Shown here: piece after piece, positions 63,890 to 64,000 of the stretch
Position numbering within the stretch: the first letter of the stretch is position 1
How the letters are laid out: each line of letters begins with the position of its first letter
Origin: Rhizobium sullae
GTDB taxonomy: Bacteria; Pseudomonadota; Alphaproteobacteria; Rhizobiales; Rhizobiaceae
Assembly (NCBI RefSeq): GCF_025200715.1
Contig: NZ_CP104144.1
Location: 1,302,001-1,366,000, forward strand
Direction of reading: 5' to 3'
DNA length: 64,000 nucleotides
Position numbers and translations under genes: made by a program
The notes under the pieces: model-generated
The model's database searches: none
What the model saw: the letters and a program-made list of their open reading frames with translations, nothing else
Told to the model about the DNA's origin: nothing

Positions 63890-64000
63890 TTGTTTAACTC
63901 GGCTCTCTGGTTAAGTCCACTGAACGGCGACAACCCGTCGGGCGAAAGCTTGCGGAATGATGCACGATTCCACGAGTTGGAACGCCTTGTGCAACCGCAG
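63890..64000 (+). CDS. tssA: TssA (ImpA) N terminus, cut by the window edge
   Basis: The 37 codons visible open at TTG 63890 after AGGGGGA. The sequence FNSALWLSPLNGDNPSGES, then LRNDARFHELERLVQ, matches the ImpA N-terminal signature with P-S-G-E-x-L-R-x-D and FxELE. TssA caps or helps the sheath assemble in T6SS. The rest lies outside the window. It shows that the secretion locus continues to the right. Confidence 0.85.
   Translation, partial: MFNSALWLSPLNGDNPSGESLRNDARFHELERLVQPQ

Noticed and set aside
1..64000. CRISPR arrays, insertion sequences, integrases, rRNA
   Set aside because: No regularly spaced repeats, transposase or recombinase motifs, or rRNA sequence were seen on either strand.

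Overview
The window reads as chromosome or chromid DNA of an alphaproteobacterium of the Rhizobiales, most likely Rhizobiaceae (Rhizobium, Sinorhizobium/Ensifer or Agrobacterium relatives). The reasons are high GC, a CydDCAB oxidase operon of alphaproteobacterial type, an IRO-like iron operator (TGA-N9-TCA) before a ferrichrome-type uptake operon, a VirA/VirG-like two-component pair, BA14K-like and DUF1275 proteins, class III cyclase-TPR proteins and an imp-type type VI secretion (T6SS) locus. The species call is inference; no rRNA is present and there is a single tRNA.

Layout. 0.5-2.3 kb: a DUF4105 membrane protein and a probably broken ORF. 2.2-9.2 kb: a GbsR/MarR-type repressor with a perfect palindromic operator sitting on its own promoter, then cydD-cydC-cydA-cydB and the tiny cydX, closed by a terminator. 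9.3-13 kb: a small unknown protein, a TerC-family membrane protein, and a LysR/glutathione S-transferase divergent pair with an NTF2-like protein. 13-20 kb: a siderophore locus read on the minus strand (AraC regulator, TonB receptor, then ATPase, binding protein and double permease overlapping or closely spaced). 20-24.7 kb: an L-fucose-type acid-sugar pathway (lactonase-like amidohydrolase, fuconate dehydratase, SDR dehydrogenase) split by a YbaK deacylase and a Tim44-like protein. 24.8-30.1 kb: small membrane or unknown proteins, three of them preceded by the same GGAAC-N17-GTT promoter signature expected for the general-stress ECF sigma factor, plus a bifunctional penicillin-binding protein, a truncated GH172 gene and a frameshifted membrane gene.

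30.3-39.3 kb: a CUT1-type ABC operon with a glycerophosphodiester-phosphodiesterase-like enzyme, a LacI repressor and an inositol-monophosphatase-like enzyme, followed by a CxPAR sulfatase/phosphodiesterase. The phosphodiesterase plus phosphatase pair mirrors AccF/AccG of agrocinopine catabolism, so import and stepwise hydrolysis of a sugar or polyol phosphodiester is the best guess. 39.3-43.6 kb: a cyclase-TPR protein, a DMT exporter and a divergent AraC regulator.

43.7-51.2 kb: a same-strand run of a di-heme peroxidase, a VirA-like hybrid kinase, a small protein, an O-methyltransferase, a cytochrome c and a second methyltransferase, with a divergent VirG-like response regulator. 51.5-53.2 kb: a DUF1275 protein and a methyltransferase. 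53.47 kb: tRNA-Val(UAC). 53.7-64 kb: one flank of a T6SS locus with a TssL/TssM-like composite membrane protein, an M15 peptidase, a PP2C phosphatase, an OmpA-like protein, TssH/ClpV, a PpkA-type kinase and the first 37 codons of TssA, running off the right edge. The tRNA at the border makes a genomic-island insertion plausible. The most unusual items are the TssL/TssM composite with its M15 partner, the agrocinopine-like operon, the VirA/VirG-like pair tied to a peroxidase, and the three stress-type promoters.
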